From the NCBI GenBank assembly GCA_015075515.1, contig JABTUE010000003.1, positions 819,616-883,615 on the forward strand: DNA of 64,000 nucleotides. The letters run 5' to 3'. Origin of the DNA: Planctomycetota bacterium. Its GTDB lineage: Bacteria > Planctomycetota > UBA8742 > UBA2392. Under the pieces are notes generated by a model that searched no databases, was not told the origin of the DNA, and was given only the letters and a program-made list of their open reading frames with translations. Each line of letters starts with the position of its first letter. Position 1 is the stretch's first letter. Position numbers and translations under genes: made by a program. Positions 1-9,395 of this stretch are shown piece by piece.

Positions 1-281
1 ACCTTCTGGTGCGCATGGACAGCGGCCAGATTCCGCCCGTGGGCGCCACTATGGTGGTGCTGGACTCCAAGGCCGAAATCGTGTGCAAGGTCAAGGTTGT
101 GCGCCACTACCACGTGGACGACAAGCCTGAAAACGCGGTCGAGGAAATCGGCTGCGCAACGCTTGATGAAAAAGCCAACAAGCCTGTCACCAAGGGTGAC
201 CAGGTGGTGTGGCTCAAGTCCGCCGACAACATTGAGCCTAAAAAGCCCGACGACAAGGGCGGCGCCGCCGGCGGAAATTGA
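1..281 (+). CDS. 3' end of a protein with a FlgT-C-like beta domain (5' partial)
   Basis: The reading frame is open from the first bases of the window to the TGA at 279-281, so only about the last 90 residues of a larger protein are visible. The GTG at 9 is probably internal. The visible part alternates beta-strand-like segments (VGATMVVLDSK, CKVKVVRHYHV) and ends in a motif of the form KGDQVVW before a charged Gly-rich tail. This pattern recalls the small beta domains, FlgT C-terminal-like, found at the ends of secreted proteins; a related-looking segment lies in the leucine-rich protein at 49589. Function cannot be assigned from this fragment. Confidence 0.6.
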   Translation, partial: LLVRMDSGQIPPVGATMVVLDSKAEIVCKVKVVRHYHVDDKPENAVEEIGCATLDEKANKPVTKGDQVVWLKSADNIEPKKPDDKGGAAGGN

Positions 282-390
282 CCGCCGAACGCAGCTCAAG
301 CCGTATCAATGGACGGGGGCTGGGGGCCGAAAAGGGGCTCCCTGCCCCCGCCGCGCGTGAAGTATGCTGTGGCTGCACCCGGAGACACCC

Positions 391-2517
391 ATGCGACTGG
401 CTCTTGCCCTGACCGCCCTGCTGCTGGCCGTTCCCCTGGCCGCGCAGGAAGCCCTGACCGAACGCGCCGAGCAGTTGATCGAACGCATCGCCAAGCGCCC
501 GGACAAGGCCTGGGACTACGCGTTTTCGCTGCGCAGCATGACCCGCGGCGAAGACGGCGGCAAAGTCACGCCGCTGCTGGAAAAAGGACTGGACCACGAA
601 AGCCCCCATGTGCGCCTGGTGTGCGCGCGGCTGCTGTTTGCGCTGGGCTCGGGTGACACGGCGCTGGAAACCCTGGCCGACCTGCTCAAGAGCGACGACG
701 ACAGTGTGCTGGAGCCGCTGGCCCTGTTTCTGGCCGCCGAGGCTCCCGACAGCGAACAACTGGCCGACCGCCTGCGCGACGCCTGGACCGATTCCGGCAG
801 GCGCGCCGGCGCCACGCGCGTGGCGCTGTGCGAAGCACTGCACGTCATGACCGGCGAACAACTGCCGCTGGACCAGTTGCGCGAATTCACCGGCAGCGGC
901 GACCACGACCTGGTGGCCCGCGCCGCGCTGGCCCTGGCGCAATTGGGGCATGCCGCTTCCGTGGACGGCCGGCTGGCCGCCCTGGCCCGCGAACCCGGTG
1001 ACCTCGGCCGCCTGGCGCGTCTGGGCCGCGAAATCGTCAAGATTGACCAGGCCGTGCAGGACCACAAAACCGGCGTGGCCGGCGCCGCGCCGGAACCCCT
1101 GATTGCCGTGCAGATCCGCGCCATCCGCCAGCACTACGCCGACGACTTTCTGACCTACAACGAGAAACGCCAGACCACCACGCCCGAAAATCTGGTGGAC
1201 GCCGCCTGCCGCGCCATGGCCACCGGCTTTGACCGTTACGGCGGCTACATGACCAGCGCCGAAATAGCCGAAATGAACGAAGACCAGGAGGGTCGCTATG
1301 TCGGCATCGGCGCCCACGTGGCCCAGGGCGAAGACAACGTCATCTACATTACCCAGCCCATCTACGAAGGCCCGGCCTACAAGGCCGGCATCCGCACCGG
1401 CGACCGCCTGCTGGGCATCAACGGCGCCGACGGCAAGCGCGTGGATCTGACCAAACTGACGCTTGAAGAGGGCGTCAAACTGGTGCGCGGCCCCGAAGGC
1501 ACCACTGCTGTTATCTATGTGCAGCGCCGCGGCGTGGACAAAGAACTGGTGTTCGAAATCAAGCGCCAGGTCGTACACGTGGACACCGCACTGGAAGAAA
1601 TGCTTCCCGGCAAGGTGGGCTATGTGCGTCTGACACGCTTTGGCGCCAACAGCGGCAAGGACATGAAGGCCTCGCTGGACAACCTGCGCCGTCAGGGCAT
1701 GGAAAGTCTGATTCTGGACCTGCGCGGCAACCCCGGCGGCCAGTTGACCGCCGTGGTCGAAATCGCCGAACAGTTTCTGCCCCGCGGCAAGGTGATCAGC
1801 ACCACCGGCGGGCGCTGGGGCGAGTGGAAGGGCCCGCAGCCGTCGCTGCGCTCGCGCGGCGGGGAATACACCGAAATCCCGCTGGTCGTCCTGATTGACG
1901 GCGACAGCGCCAGCGGCAGTGAAATGCTTTCCGGCGCGCTCAAGGACAACAACCGCGCCGTCGTCATCGGCCGCAACACCTTTGGCAAGGGCGTGGGCCA
2001 GAGCTTTTACCCCGTGGACAAGAGCGCCGGCTCGCGCGTGCTCAAGACCACCGTGTTCAGCTACTACCTGCCCAGTGGCGTCACCATTGACCGCCACGCC
2101 GGCGTCGGCGGCGTCAGCCCCCACATCCACGTGGACCCCCAGTACCTCCAAAGCTGGCAGGTCTACGCCATTGACAAGCTGCGCAAATCCAAACGCCTGG
2201 ACGATTACCTCGACCTGCATTACCGCGGCGAGGGCAAGGCGCTGCTGATGCGGCTGGCGTCATTCGACGGTCTGCAGACCCAGGCCTGGCCGCGCTTTGA
2301 CGAGTTCTATGCCGGGCTTAACACCCGCCTGTCGCCCGACGATGTACGACGCGAACTGCGCTTTGCCCTGCGCACCCGCGTCGCCGACGATCGCGGCGCC
2401 GAATTCACCCAGAACTACCAGGAAGACCCGGGCATTCTGCGCGGCGTGAAAGAACTGTTTGCCAAAGCCGGCAAGGATCCGGCCCAGATTCCCGAATACA
2501 AGGCCGTCATGAAGTAA
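391..2517 (+). CDS. S41 family carboxy-terminal processing protease with PDZ domain
   Basis: A 708-residue exported serine protease of the CtpA/Prc type. The start at 391 is chosen because GGAG lies 6 bases upstream and a clean signal peptide follows (MRLALALTALLLAVPLAAQ). Residues about 40-220 are helical and HEAT-like. A PDZ domain follows (GPAYKAGIRTGDRLLGINGAD), then the S41 catalytic fold. The nucleophile is predicted as Ser508 in DSASGSE and the general base as Lys533 in GRNTFGKG, the family's Ser-Lys dyad. Family members cleave C-terminal tails of envelope proteins; the substrate here is unknown. The helical N-terminal region makes it longer than most CtpA proteins. A possible -10 box (TATGCT) is at 363-368. 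Confidence 0.93.
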   Translation: MRLALALTALLLAVPLAAQEALTERAEQLIERIAKRPDKAWDYAFSLRSMTRGEDGGKVTPLLEKGLDHESPHVRLVCARLLFALGSGDTALETLADLLKSDDDSVLEPLALFLAAEAPDSEQLADRLRDAWTDSGRRAGATRVALCEALHVMTGEQLPLDQLREFTGSGDHDLVARAALALAQLGHAASVDGRLAALAREPGDLGRLARLGREIVKIDQAVQDHKTGVAGAAPEPLIAVQIRAIRQHYADDFLTYNEKRQTTTPENLVDAACRAMATGFDRYGGYMTSAEIAEMNEDQEGRYVGIGAHVAQGEDNVIYITQPIYEGPAYKAGIRTGDRLLGINGADGKRVDLTKLTLEEGVKLVRGPEGTTAVIYVQRRGVDKELVFEIKRQVVHVDTALEEMLPGKVGYVRLTRFGANSGKDMKASLDNLRRQGMESLILDLRGNPGGQLTAVVEIAEQFLPRGKVISTTGGRWGEWKGPQPSLRSRGGEYTEIPLVVLIDGDSASGSEMLSGALKDNNRAVVIGRNTFGKGVGQSFYPVDKSAGSRVLKTTVFSYYLPSGVTIDRHAGVGGVSPHIHVDPQYLQSWQVYAIDKLRKSKRLDDYLDLHYRGEGKALLMRLASFDGLQTQAWPRFDEFYAGLNTRLSPDDVRRELRFALRTRVADDRGAEFTQNYQEDPGILRGVKELFAKAGKDPAQIPEYKAVMK

Positions 2518-2556
2518 CCCCGCGATGCGGCACCCCGGCTTGCAGGGTGTTGCGGG

Positions 2557-3351
2557 CTATCCGAACCGCCAGGCGGCAAGACTCAGCGACCCGCCCTGCC
2601 AGCTTTCGTGGATCAATTCGGCCCGGTCGTTTCCCGCGGCTCCGACGGCCACATGCAGCGGCAGCAGGTGTTCCTCGCGCGGATGCGCCATGCGCGCACC
2701 GGGGGCTTTGGCCCAGTCGCGCAACGCGGCGGCGCGCTGGCCGCCGGGCAGAGCCAGCGTTGTATCCAGCCAGGCGCGAAAATCCGTTGCCCAGCCAGGC
2801 GGCGGCGATGCTTTCGCGCCTGGCCCCAGCGCTGACCAGTCAATCGCGCGCAGGTTATGCACCGCGCCGCCGGAACCCACAATCAGCACGCCTTCCGCGC
2901 GCAGCGGGGCCAATGCACGGCCTGCCGCCATATGCGTGGCCGGGTCCAGCCCGCGCACCAGTGACAACTGCACCACCGGCAGATCCGCCTGCGGCCGCGC
3001 CACCATCAGCGGCGTCCACGCGCCGTGATCCAGCCCGCGCACCGGGTCAAGCTTCGCGGCAAGGCCGGCCCCGGCCAGAAGGTCAACACTGCGACGCGCC
3101 AGTTCGGGCGCACCCGGCGGCTCATAACGCAGGTCGTAAAGCTCGGCGGGAAAGCCGTAGAAATCGTGAATCGTGCGCAGAGGCGATGCCGCCGTGGCCG
3201 TTGGCACGGCCTCTTCCCAGTGCGCCGAGACCATCAGAACCGCACGGGGAGCCAGGCCTTTAAGCAGACCAGCCATGAAACCATGCACCGGCTGTTCCCG
3301 CTCCAGCGGGAAGGTCGGCGCACCATGAGAAACAAAAAAGGTCGGCAGCAT
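2557..3351 (-). CDS. DODA-type extradiol ring-opening dioxygenase (YgiD-like)
   Basis: A 264-residue cytoplasmic protein of the class III extradiol dioxygenase superfamily (4,5-DOPA dioxygenase/YgiD branch). The family's metal-binding histidines are in place: His9 (VSHGAP), His44 (SAHWE), His165 (GAVHNL) and His228 (EEHLLPL). The usual YgiD length is about 260-270 residues. The ATG at 3351 begins the conserved LPTFFVSHG block; an ATG at 3369 and a TTG at 3378 would add 6 or 9 residues without family support. It lies 27 bases behind the adenylate cyclase on the same strand, so the two are probably cotranscribed. The physiological catechol substrate cannot be read from sequence; bacterial YgiD proteins often show only weak DOPA activity. 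Confidence 0.88.
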   Translation of the reverse strand: MLPTFFVSHGAPTFPLEREQPVHGFMAGLLKGLAPRAVLMVSAHWEEAVPTATAASPLRTIHDFYGFPAELYDLRYEPPGAPELARRSVDLLAGAGLAAKLDPVRGLDHGAWTPLMVARPQADLPVVQLSLVRGLDPATHMAAGRALAPLRAEGVLIVGSGGAVHNLRAIDWSALGPGAKASPPPGWATDFRAWLDTTLALPGGQRAAALRDWAKAPGARMAHPREEHLLPLHVAVGAAGNDRAELIHESWQGGSLSLAAWRFG

Positions 3352-3378
3352 GCAGCCAGAACGTTCCATGTAGAACAA

Positions 3379-6309
3379 TCATTTCGTCTTTTTCACGTAC
3401 ACGCCGGTGAAGCTGCCCGCCGGCGGGTGCAGGATCAGTTCCTCGCAGCGCGCGATATACAGACCGCTGGGCGTGGTTTCGCCGGTGGTGGCGTTGGGCT
3501 CGTGGGCCTGGGCACGCTTGAAGCATTCCAGCGCCGCGGCGAACTGCCGGTCGCGGAACAGGTCAATGCCGCGTTCGTATTCGGCCAGCAACTGGCGCAC
3601 AAAATCCGGCACTTCCCTGTCGCCCAGCACCTCAAACACTTCGGTCGGTTCGCTCTTGCCCTTGACTACCATCAGGTCAATCCGGCGCAGCGTGAACTCG
3701 CCCTTCACGGCCTCGGCGGTTTTCGGGCCGACCAGAATATCCGTGCCGTATTCCTTGCACTGGGGTTCCAGCCGCGCGGCCAGGTTCACGGCGTCGCCCA
3801 TCACGGTGTAGGCAAAGCGTTTGGAGCTTCCCATGTTGCCCACGGTGACAACGCCGGTGTTGATGCCGGCGCGGGCGTACAGAACCGTGCCGTCGGGTTT
3901 GATCAGTTGCGGGGCCACCTGGCGCACGGCGTCGGCAAACAACGGCTGCATGCGGGCCAGCTCGGCGCGGCAACGCAACGCCCCGCGCACGGCGCGCACG
4001 GCGTGGTCGTCCATTTTCATCGGCGCGCCCCAGAAGCACATGATCGCGTCGCCGATGTACTTGTCTATCACGCCGCCGGTCTCAAGCATCAGATCGGTCA
4101 TGCGCTCAAGATAGACATTCAGCAGTTCCACCAGCCGTTCGGGGTTGTTCGGGCCCAGCGTTTCGGTCACGGTGGTGAAGCCCGCCACGTCGCTGAAATA
4201 AATCGTCATCGGCCGGTTTTCGCCGCCCAGCTTCAGCGAGCCGGGATTGCGGATCACGTAATCCACCAGTTCTTTGCCCATGTACTGGCGGGCAAAGGCC
4301 TCGCGCTGGCGGCGCTGGCGGCCCTCGGTCAGGGCCTTGGCCAGCGCGCCGTGGCCGAACCCAAGCGCCAGCCCCGCCAGCGGCGCCGCCGTAGGCAGCC
4401 ACACCTGGACGCGAAAACACAGCACAGACGCCACAACCACCACCGCGCCCAGGGCCAGCACCAGCAACAGCGCGTTGCGCATGCGTCCCGCGTACATCAC
4501 CGCGCAGGCCGCCAACGCCGCCGCGCCAAAGGCCAGCACCCAGTCCCAGCCCCGGCCGGGCCGCGTCATCACGTCGTTGTGCCGCAGGTTGTCCAGCACA
4601 TTGGCCACAAAGTACGTGCCCGGCGTCGTGCGCGAATGCGGCGTGTGGTGCAGATCGCCCAGCCCCGGCGCCGAACCCGCGATCATCACCACCTTGTCCT
4701 TGACCAGCACCGCCGGGTCACCCAGCCGCAGCTTCGGCCAGCCTTGGGGTGGTTCGGGGGGCATGCCGTCAAGCCTGCGCCGCAGCGAGTCAAGCTGTTC
4801 GCGCAGCCGCGCCAGAACAGCATCGTCGTCTTCGTAGGCCATTTCTTCTTCCACGGCGCGGACCTGGCGGCGCAGTTCCTCGCGCCGGCGTTCCCAGCCG
4901 CCGTGGCGCAGATCCCAGGCATCCCAGTCGGCCAGCACGTCGGCGGCGCTGACCGTGGGATACAGCGCGACAAGGTCGCCCGCCGCGTAGGCCTGGCGCG
5001 CCTGTTCTTTCACGGCGTCGCTGCCGGTGCGGTACACCGGGTCCTGTTCCAGCGGCAGCAGCGCGCGGTAGCGCAGGTGAATCCGGCCGGCTTCGTCCAC
5101 CGGCACATCCACGCCCAGATAGCGCAGCCGCCCGTTCCCGAACTTCAGCGGCACGTCGCGCAGTTCAGCCGCAAGATCATATTCGGCGCCGTCCCAGGCC
5201 AGCCTGCCGTCGCGTACGGCAATGCCCGCCGCCGCGGCATTGCCCTGGCGCGCGTGCGAAAGCACCCACAAACGCCAGCACTCCAGCGCGAAGTGCCGGT
5301 AGTTGTGCCCGTCGTGCGAGGCCGCCAGCAGCGCGTGCCTCAGCACGCCGTCGGCGGAGTCGGGCATGGCATGCACCAGCCCCGCGCCCGCCACGCCGCG
5401 CAGCATCGGCTGGGGCAGGGGCAGAAGGCTGCCAAATCGCGGGGCCTCAAAGGCCGGGCTCTGGCGCGCCAGCGTGGCGTAATAGGCCGTGACTTCGGCG
5501 CGCTGTTCGTCGGGCGGCAGTTGCGCAATATCGTTCATCAGCGTGCTGGTCGGGCGCCCGTCCAGCAGCCCCGCCAGCGGCGCCGCCAGCGCCCGCGCGC
5601 CGGGAACCGGCGCCAGTGTCGCCGGCTCGGTGCCGCGCAGCGCCGGCGCGGCATACCGGCCCAGCAGTTCGTCGCGCCGCTCGCGCTCGCGCCCGCGGGT
5701 ATCGGTGGCCAGCGCCAGCACCACATCGGGCCGGGCCGTGGCTTCCAGAATGAACAGGCCGTCGCCGGCCTTGTCGGCAGTCCAGACACGGGAAAAACCG
5801 CCGGTGTCGCGCGGCACAAGGGTGAACGGGTCGTTGGTGTTGGGGCCGGTTTCGGAAAACACAAAGTCAAAGGCAACCACGCGGGCGCCGCCGGCGCGGC
5901 ACCAGCGGATCAGCTTGTTGTAGACATGCCTGGGCCAGGGCCAGGCGTAGCGGTCAGCCGGCCGCGAAAAGCCCAGGCTTGTGGCGTCGCCGTAGGCCAG
6001 GGCGCGGTCGTCAATGGCGATCACGAGAATATCAGGGTCACGCAGGGCCGGGTCTTCCAGCCGCGTGACGCGGGCGTTGTTCAGGGGCGCTTCCACATAG
6101 TCCAGCGCCGGGACATCCCCCACCGGCGCCAGTAACAATGTCAGTACACCGCAGGCCGCCACAATGGCCGCCAGCGCGGTCAGCAGGCGCTGGCGCGGCT
6201 CGTGGGCGCTGCCGAAATCCACGCGCGCGCGCCGGATCAGTTCACCCGCGCGCACGATCGTGCTGCCCAGGCCGGTCATCGCGCGCTCAATTGTGTTCTG
6301 GTCGGCCAA
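3379..6309 (-). CDS. CHASE2-domain class III adenylate cyclase
   Basis: A 976-residue membrane signalling protein that should make cAMP. Residues 40-60 form a first membrane segment, followed by an extracytoplasmic CHASE2 sensor (residues about 75-430, with DPDILVIAIDDRAL). Three membrane helices lie at about 585-655 and the cyclase domain at about 695-880. The catalytic metal aspartates sit in FSDVAGFT and YIGDAIMCFWG; Lys in DKYIGDA and Thr in YTVMGD are the adenylate-selecting pair of the class IIIb type; NLAARLE supplies the transition-state residues. A short helical tail follows. The start is a TTG at 6309 with AAGG upstream; an ATG at 6279 is the alternative. The ligand of the sensor is unknown. 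It heads an apparent operon with the DODA dioxygenase. Confidence 0.93.
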   Translation of the reverse strand: MADQNTIERAMTGLGSTIVRAGELIRRARVDFGSAHEPRQRLLTALAAIVAACGVLTLLLAPVGDVPALDYVEAPLNNARVTRLEDPALRDPDILVIAIDDRALAYGDATSLGFSRPADRYAWPWPRHVYNKLIRWCRAGGARVVAFDFVFSETGPNTNDPFTLVPRDTGGFSRVWTADKAGDGLFILEATARPDVVLALATDTRGRERERRDELLGRYAAPALRGTEPATLAPVPGARALAAPLAGLLDGRPTSTLMNDIAQLPPDEQRAEVTAYYATLARQSPAFEAPRFGSLLPLPQPMLRGVAGAGLVHAMPDSADGVLRHALLAASHDGHNYRHFALECWRLWVLSHARQGNAAAAGIAVRDGRLAWDGAEYDLAAELRDVPLKFGNGRLRYLGVDVPVDEAGRIHLRYRALLPLEQDPVYRTGSDAVKEQARQAYAAGDLVALYPTVSAADVLADWDAWDLRHGGWERRREELRRQVRAVEEEMAYEDDDAVLARLREQLDSLRRRLDGMPPEPPQGWPKLRLGDPAVLVKDKVVMIAGSAPGLGDLHHTPHSRTTPGTYFVANVLDNLRHNDVMTRPGRGWDWVLAFGAAALAACAVMYAGRMRNALLLVLALGAVVVVASVLCFRVQVWLPTAAPLAGLALGFGHGALAKALTEGRQRRQREAFARQYMGKELVDYVIRNPGSLKLGGENRPMTIYFSDVAGFTTVTETLGPNNPERLVELLNVYLERMTDLMLETGGVIDKYIGDAIMCFWGAPMKMDDHAVRAVRGALRCRAELARMQPLFADAVRQVAPQLIKPDGTVLYARAGINTGVVTVGNMGSSKRFAYTVMGDAVNLAARLEPQCKEYGTDILVGPKTAEAVKGEFTLRRIDLMVVKGKSEPTEVFEVLGDREVPDFVRQLLAEYERGIDLFRDRQFAAALECFKRAQAHEPNATTGETTPSGLYIARCEELILHPPAGSFTGVYVKKTK

Positions 6310-6399
6310 GTCTCGCCTTGGTTTGTGCGCGCGTTAGCATAAGGCACCGCAACCGACAGCAAAGGGGCCAGGACAGTCACCCAAACCCGGCAGGAACCC

Positions 6400-7371
6400 A
6401 TGGAAGACGGCCACGCCTATATCGCCAGCCTTGAACCCGGCCCGGTCCACGCCGTGTACCAGGTGGCGGCGGCCAAAGCCCTCAAGGCCCGCAACGGCAA
6501 GCCCTATCTGGCCCTTACCCTGCGAGACAACTCGGGCCGCATCGAGGCCAAACGCTGGGATGTCAGCGACCACGAGGCCGGGCTGGCGGCCGTGGGCGGG
6601 TTTCTGGAGATCCAGGGCGAGGTTGAACTGTACCGCAACACGCCCCAGGTGGTGATCCGGGCCCTGCGCGTGCCCGCGCCCGAAGATGTGGATCACGCGG
6701 CCTTTGAAACCAAGGTGTCGTTTGACCCGGCCCAACTGGCCGCCGAGGTGCGCCAGTTATTGCTGGAACTGCCGGATGCCGACCTTCGGGCCCTGGCCCA
6801 GGCGTACCTGGACGACGAAGTTTTCATGGCACGGTTTGAAGTCGGCCCGGCGGCGGAACGCATGCACCACCCGTACCGGTTCGGGCTGCTGGAACACGTC
6901 CATTCGGTGCTGCATCTGGGCGTGAAGCTGTGTGACCATTACCCGTGGCTGGATCGTTCGATGGTGATTCTGGGCCTGTTTCTGCACGACAGCGGCAAAG
7001 TGGTCGAACTGACCGGCGAAGACACGCCAGGCTACAGCATTGAGGGCGAACTGCTGGGGCATATCACGATCGGCATCAACATGCTGGACCGCAAACTTCA
7101 GGCGTTGCCGGATTTCCCGCACGCCAAGGGTGTTTTGTTGAAACACATTATCCTGAGCCATCACGGCCAAGCCGACTACGGCAGCCCCAAGCCCACCATG
7201 ACGCCCGAGGCACTGGCGGTGCACACGGTTGAGATGCTGGACGCCAAAATGAACGCGTTTCTGCGCGAACAGGCCGAGCCGCCGGAACACAGCGACATAC
7301 TGGGCGGCATTCGCTATTCGCGGCTGCTGAAGCACAAGATTATCACACGGCCGAAGACGCCCCCCGGTTAG
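6400..7371 (+). CDS. 3'-5' exoribonuclease, YhaM family (OB fold + HD domain)
   Basis: A 323-residue protein with the YhaM architecture. An N-terminal OB-fold nucleic-acid-binding domain (residues about 10-95, YLALTLRDNSGRIEAKRWD) is followed by an HD metal-dependent hydrolase domain with HHPYRFGLLEHVHSV, His196-Asp197 in LFLHDSGK, and HIILSHHG near residue 250. In Gram-positive bacteria YhaM degrades RNA, and also single-stranded DNA, from the 3' end with metal ions; a similar role is inferred here. AGGAA lies 4 bases before the ATG. It is transcribed away from the cyclase gene; a -10-like TTAGCAT is present around 6333. Confidence 0.88.
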   Translation: MEDGHAYIASLEPGPVHAVYQVAAAKALKARNGKPYLALTLRDNSGRIEAKRWDVSDHEAGLAAVGGFLEIQGEVELYRNTPQVVIRALRVPAPEDVDHAAFETKVSFDPAQLAAEVRQLLLELPDADLRALAQAYLDDEVFMARFEVGPAAERMHHPYRFGLLEHVHSVLHLGVKLCDHYPWLDRSMVILGLFLHDSGKVVELTGEDTPGYSIEGELLGHITIGINMLDRKLQALPDFPHAKGVLLKHIILSHHGQADYGSPKPTMTPEALAVHTVEMLDAKMNAFLREQAEPPEHSDILGGIRYSRLLKHKIITRPKTPPG

Positions 7372-7459
7372 CAGTCGGCGCCGGGGCGGACTCCTTGCAG
7401 AACAGAAGCTCGCTCTGTTATGCAGGGTCAACTGGTGCGGCATCTGTCAGCAAAAACGG

Positions 7460-7488
7460 GCCTGCCGGGTCCAGAGGATCCGGCAGGC
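7460..7488 (-). terminator. Hairpin with a reverse-strand T-tract
   Basis: Arms 7460-7472 and 7476-7488 pair over 13 positions (one G-U) around a 3-base AGA loop. On the reverse strand the stem is followed within three bases by TTTTT, so it would terminate reverse-strand transcription. No reverse-strand gene is recognised just upstream of it, which leaves its client open. Confidence 0.4.
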
Positions 7489-7669
7489 AGCAGGCGTGTC
7501 CACCGGGGTTTCGGGCGGGCGGGCAACCCGGTGCGGCACACCGCCAGTGCTGAAACGCGCAGGTGCGGCCCAGCCTTCCCGCAAGTTGCCAATCCGGCGC
7601 GGCAAACCGGCCATTGCGGAATCGCAATGCCCCGGCCCGATTCGGGTTTTTCCTGAACCGGAACCCGGG

Positions 7670-7675
7670 TAACCT
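7670..7675 (+). promoter_or_regulatory. Candidate -10 element TAACCT
   Basis: TAACCT followed by GTC lies 43 bases before the start of the secreted TPR protein. The same nonamer TAACCTGTC precedes the GspC-like gene (16848). The flanking TGTCA...TGACA repeat (7675-7694) could be a regulator site. No good -35 is visible. Confidence 0.35.
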
Positions 7676-7718
7676 GTCAGTGTTAAATATGACACCTGTC
7701 CACCCACATGGGGGCCTC

Positions 7719-9395
7719 ATGCGCGTTCACACCTTTCTTGCGGCACTGGTTGCGGTTGCGACGCTCGGGCTGTGCCTGAACCCGTCCGGCGCAAGTGCCG
7801 AGCAAATCCGGCTTTCCGACGGCCGCTTCCTTCAGGGCGACGTCGAAGAAGTCCGCGACGACGGCTTTGTGTTCCGCCTGACCGACAGCGGCGGCAAGGT
7901 CTTTTTGCGCTGGAACCAGGTGGACGCCGGTCTCAAGCAGCGGCCGAAAAACGAACGCGACCCTGACGACGGCCTGAACCTTGAGGTCACCGTGGACGGC
8001 GCGCGCCTGGAACTCATAGACGGCACGGTGCTTGAGGGCAAAATCACCCGCAACGGCAACACCTACACCGTGGTCAACCGCGACCGGCCCCGCGGCTTTG
8101 AGGTTCCGCACGAGGACGTCACCGAAGAAGGCCTGATTGCCGACATCCAGATTGACGCGTCGGTGATGATGTCTGAACGCGACGTGCTGGCCCTGGCCGA
8201 AGAGCGCCGCGCGCCGCTGGAAACCGCGCGCCAGTATTACGAAATGGCCCGTATCGCCGACCGCCTGGGCCTGTACGAAGAAGCCAAGGATTTCGTCACC
8301 CTGGGCCTGTCGGCCTCGCCTGACCCCAAGATGCAGGCGCGTCTGACCGAATACGAAGCCAAGCTGACCGAACTGATCCGCCAGAAGGACCTGCTGCTGG
8401 CTCTAGCCGCGGCCCGCCAACTGGCCAAGCAGAACAAGTACAACAAGGCGCTGGAGGTGCTCAAGAACGCCAAGGACACCTACAAACCCACCGACGCCGT
8501 GCTGTCCAAGTGGGAAGAGGTCAACGCCGAGATTGACTTTGACTTCACCAAGTTCGTGATCAACGAGTGGTACAAACTGATGAAGCCGGTGATCCAGGCC
8601 AAGCTCAAGGACAAAAACAGCAAGAACATCACCGTGCAGGAAGCCCTCAACTGGGCCCGCCGCGAGATGGACACTGACATCCAGAAGCGTCTGGCCGCCA
8701 CCACCGAAGGCGACGCCCAGAACATGAAGGTGCGGTTCATGAACCGCTTCAAGGCCGCCGACGCCACCACACTGTCCGAGGTTACCAAGCTGCCGGGCGC
8801 CAAACCGATCCGTTTGACGGTGCGCAAGGTTTCGTTCGGGCCGGACGGTTTTTACCAGATCGTGGGCGGGCACCTGCCCGTGGCCGGCAAGCAGCCAAAC
8901 CCCGCGGCCAGCAACCCCGGCGCCGTGCCGGCCCCGCGCGGGCCTGGAAGCGGCCCCGGCATCGGCCCCGGCGGCGGCAACCCGGGTAACCCCGGCGGTG
9001 GCGGCGACGGTCCCGGCGGCAACAACCGCAATGTGGGCGGCATTGACTGGGACGAACTGGAAGACCTGCTGAAGGATCCGCGGGCCGACCGCCAGTTCCA
9101 GGAAATGCCCAAGCTGCCCGACAACATTTCGCCCGACGACATTAAAGAGGCACTGCGCAAGGCCCTGGGCGAAGACAACAAGAACAACCAGAAGAAAGAA
9201 GAAGCCAAGCCCAACAACGCCGCCAAGCCCGACCTGACCAAGCTGACGGTGCCCAGCTATGTGCCCAGCCTGACCGAGTGGTGGGAACGCTCCGGCAGCA
9301 CCGTGCGCGTGCGCTGGCTGATGGCGGTGTACGTCAAGTCCGCGGGCACGATGCAGATCGTTGAGCACCCGGACTGGGAAATCAAGTACCGCTAG
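7719..9395 (+). CDS. Secreted TPR-like protein of unknown function, with a Gly/Pro-rich linker
   Basis: A 558-residue protein starting at 7719 behind a G-rich stretch, with a signal peptide (MRVHTFLAALVAVATLGLCL, cleavage near ASA-EQ). Two SH3-like beta repeats follow (IRLSDGRFLQGDVEEV; LELIDGTVLEGKITR), then TPR-like helices (about 160-300), a Gly/Pro-rich low-complexity linker (about 400-445) and a charged C-terminal part. The N-terminal repeat plus TPR arrangement also occurs in the protein at 12235-13365, so the two are distant paralogues. It probably acts in the periplasm; no enzyme motif is seen. Its 3' end overlaps the convergent transporter gene by 14 bp. Confidence 0.75.
   Translation: MRVHTFLAALVAVATLGLCLNPSGASAEQIRLSDGRFLQGDVEEVRDDGFVFRLTDSGGKVFLRWNQVDAGLKQRPKNERDPDDGLNLEVTVDGARLELIDGTVLEGKITRNGNTYTVVNRDRPRGFEVPHEDVTEEGLIADIQIDASVMMSERDVLALAEERRAPLETARQYYEMARIADRLGLYEEAKDFVTLGLSASPDPKMQARLTEYEAKLTELIRQKDLLLALAAARQLAKQNKYNKALEVLKNAKDTYKPTDAVLSKWEEVNAEIDFDFTKFVINEWYKLMKPVIQAKLKDKNSKNITVQEALNWARREMDTDIQKRLAATTEGDAQNMKVRFMNRFKAADATTLSEVTKLPGAKPIRLTVRKVSFGPDGFYQIVGGHLPVAGKQPNPAASNPGAVPAPRGPGSGPGIGPGGGNPGNPGGGGDGPGGNNRNVGGIDWDELEDLLKDPRADRQFQEMPKLPDNISPDDIKEALRKALGEDNKNNQKKEEAKPNNAAKPDLTKLTVPSYVPSLTEWWERSGSTVRVRWLMAVYVKSAGTMQIVEHPDWEIKYR

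Larger units (their letters stand above)
7372..7718. other. 347-bp intergenic region with a large hairpin and a promoter-like element
   Basis: No convincing coding sequence is seen on either strand. It holds a 13-bp stem-loop at 7460-7488 and, near the downstream gene, the sequence TAACCTGTC followed by a TGTCA/TGACA inverted repeat (7675-7679 and 7690-7694). Confidence 0.6.

Noticed and set aside
238..2220. 660-codon reverse open frame opposite the S41 protease
   Set aside because: The forward frame has a signal peptide, PDZ domain and catalytic residues; the reverse frame is a composition artefact.
3025..6135. 1036-codon forward open frame opposite the adenylate cyclase
   Set aside because: Very rich in Arg, His, Gln and Ala with no motif; the reverse strand has all cyclase signatures. 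A GC-rich shadow frame.
7418..7720. 100-codon reverse frame in the 7372-7718 gap
   Set aside because: Cys/Arg/Pro-rich, crosses the hairpin, has no ribosome site and shows no recognisable feature.
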